From assembly GCA_028876655.1 (NCBI GenBank), contig JAGWRA010000148.1, forward strand, positions 1 to 51,425: DNA of 51,425 nt, written 5' to 3'. Numbering within the stretch: position 1 is the stretch's first letter; every line of letters starts with the position of its first letter. Below the pieces are notes generated by a model. It made no database searches and had not been told where the DNA came from. It saw only the letters and a list, made by a program, of their open reading frames with translations. Source of the DNA: Acidobacteriota bacterium (GTDB lineage Bacteria; Acidobacteriota; Vicinamibacteria; Vicinamibacterales; CAVVIG01). Both the position numbers and the translations under genes were made by a program. Positions 51,108 to 51,425 of this stretch are shown one piece after another.

Positions 51108-51425
51108 ATGGGCGACGAGAAGACCGGCGGGTCCCTCGATCGACGGGCGTTCCTGCGGTACGGCGCCCTCGGCAGCGCGGCGGTGGTGGCGGGATCGTCG
51201 CTGGCCTGCAGCGCGCCGGCGTCGCGCGCCGCGAAGACGGCCGCCGCGGCCGCTCCCGCTGCGGGCACGGCTGCCGATTCGACCTTCGCGCTCGAGGAGA
51301 TCACGATCACCGAGCTGCAGCAGCGCATGCAGTCGGGCCAGGAGACCGCCCGCTCGCTGGCCGAGAAGTACATCGCACGGATCCACGCGATGGATCAGCA
51401 CGGGCCGCTGCCGCTCAGGAGCGTC
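51108..51425 (+). CDS. Amidase-family enzyme, N-terminal part (Tat-exported, runs off the window)
   Basis: The ATG at 51108 follows GGGGAGGAGACGGGC, and 106 codons are open to the window edge. The N terminus SLDRRAFLRYGALGSAAVV is a twin-arginine signal, and SSLAC looks like a lipobox. After an Ala-rich linker the enzyme start TITELQQRMQSGQETARSLA and YIARIHAMDQHGPLPLRSV matches the opening of the GatA-like amidase signature family. The Ser-cisSer-Lys catalytic part lies beyond the window. The substrate is unknown. Confidence 0.82.
   Translation, partial: MGDEKTGGSLDRRAFLRYGALGSAAVVAGSSLACSAPASRAAKTAAAAAPAAGTAADSTFALEEITITELQQRMQSGQETARSLAEKYIARIHAMDQHGPLPLRSV

Noticed and set aside
1-51425. 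CRISPR arrays, insertion sequences, prophage, rRNA or tRNA genes
   Set aside because: No regularly spaced repeats, no transposase or integrase motifs and no RNA-gene structures were found on either strand.

Overview
The window is chromosomal DNA of very high GC content. It is densely coded on both strands and shows no rRNA, tRNA, CRISPR array or insertion sequence. The mix suggests a Gram-negative soil or sediment bacterium, most likely Acidobacteriota and perhaps the Vicinamibacteria. It includes an Oar-like TonB-dependent receptor with an N-terminal carboxypeptidase-regulatory-like domain, an Lnt-type lipoprotein acyltransferase, large PAS-rich hybrid kinases, a Tat-targeted amidase and a MscL with a C-terminal zinc ribbon. 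The taxonomy is inferred from gene content, not from a marker gene.

Layout: 1-4.7 kb (minus) holds the start of a secreted protein, an orphan heme-type binding lipoprotein, a three-PAS hybrid histidine kinase and a TPM-domain membrane protein. 5.0-9.1 kb holds a 78-residue small protein, the ABC-F ATPase Uup, and a short accessory patch. That patch contains a possible cysteine-hydrolase-like protein, a DUF3883-family protein cut off after its N-terminal domain, and a VapBC toxin-antitoxin pair. 9.2-15.6 kb (plus) holds a DCC thiol oxidoreductase next to a lipase-maturation-factor membrane protein, a YbiT-type ABC-F ATPase, a BaiN-type flavoprotein overlapping an HpcH/HpaI aldolase, and a small membrane protein. 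15.7-23.3 kb (minus) holds a metallo-beta-lactamase-fold protein with an altered metal motif, a CapA-type phosphatase-like protein, and a MacAB-like export operon (adaptor, ATPase, two permeases) behind a striking inverted-repeat cluster, then an ACT-domain protein.

23.4-33.8 kb is mixed: a flavodoxin-like protein, a CBS-pair protein, DUF2892, a secreted protein and a D-2-hydroxyacid dehydrogenase whose start codons overlap head to head, a phosphoribosyltransferase, a four-PAS hybrid kinase, a secreted beta-helix protein, a Dabb protein and a secreted M28 peptidase. 33.8-39.8 kb (minus) holds an Lnt-like acyltransferase and a three-gene phosphorelay (Hpt-REC-degenerate GGDEF-REC; single REC; CHASE3-PAS-kinase-REC-REC). 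40.0-45.1 kb (minus) is a complete urease operon, ureA-B-C-E-F-G-D. 45.2-48.1 kb is the TonB-dependent receptor, separated from ureA by a perfect 16-bp hairpin. 48.8-51.4 kb holds mscL with an unknown partner gene, a YkgJ/FliB-like cysteine-cluster protein and the start of an amidase.

Most genes are housekeeping, transport or signalling. The most unusual items are the operator-like repeat cluster at 22.57-22.62 kb, the receiver/Hpt scaffold with a dead GGDEF domain, the Ser-for-His metallo-beta-lactamase, the zinc-ribbon MscL, and the accessory patch at 7.3-9.1 kb. I saw no clearly new multi-gene defence or biosynthetic system.
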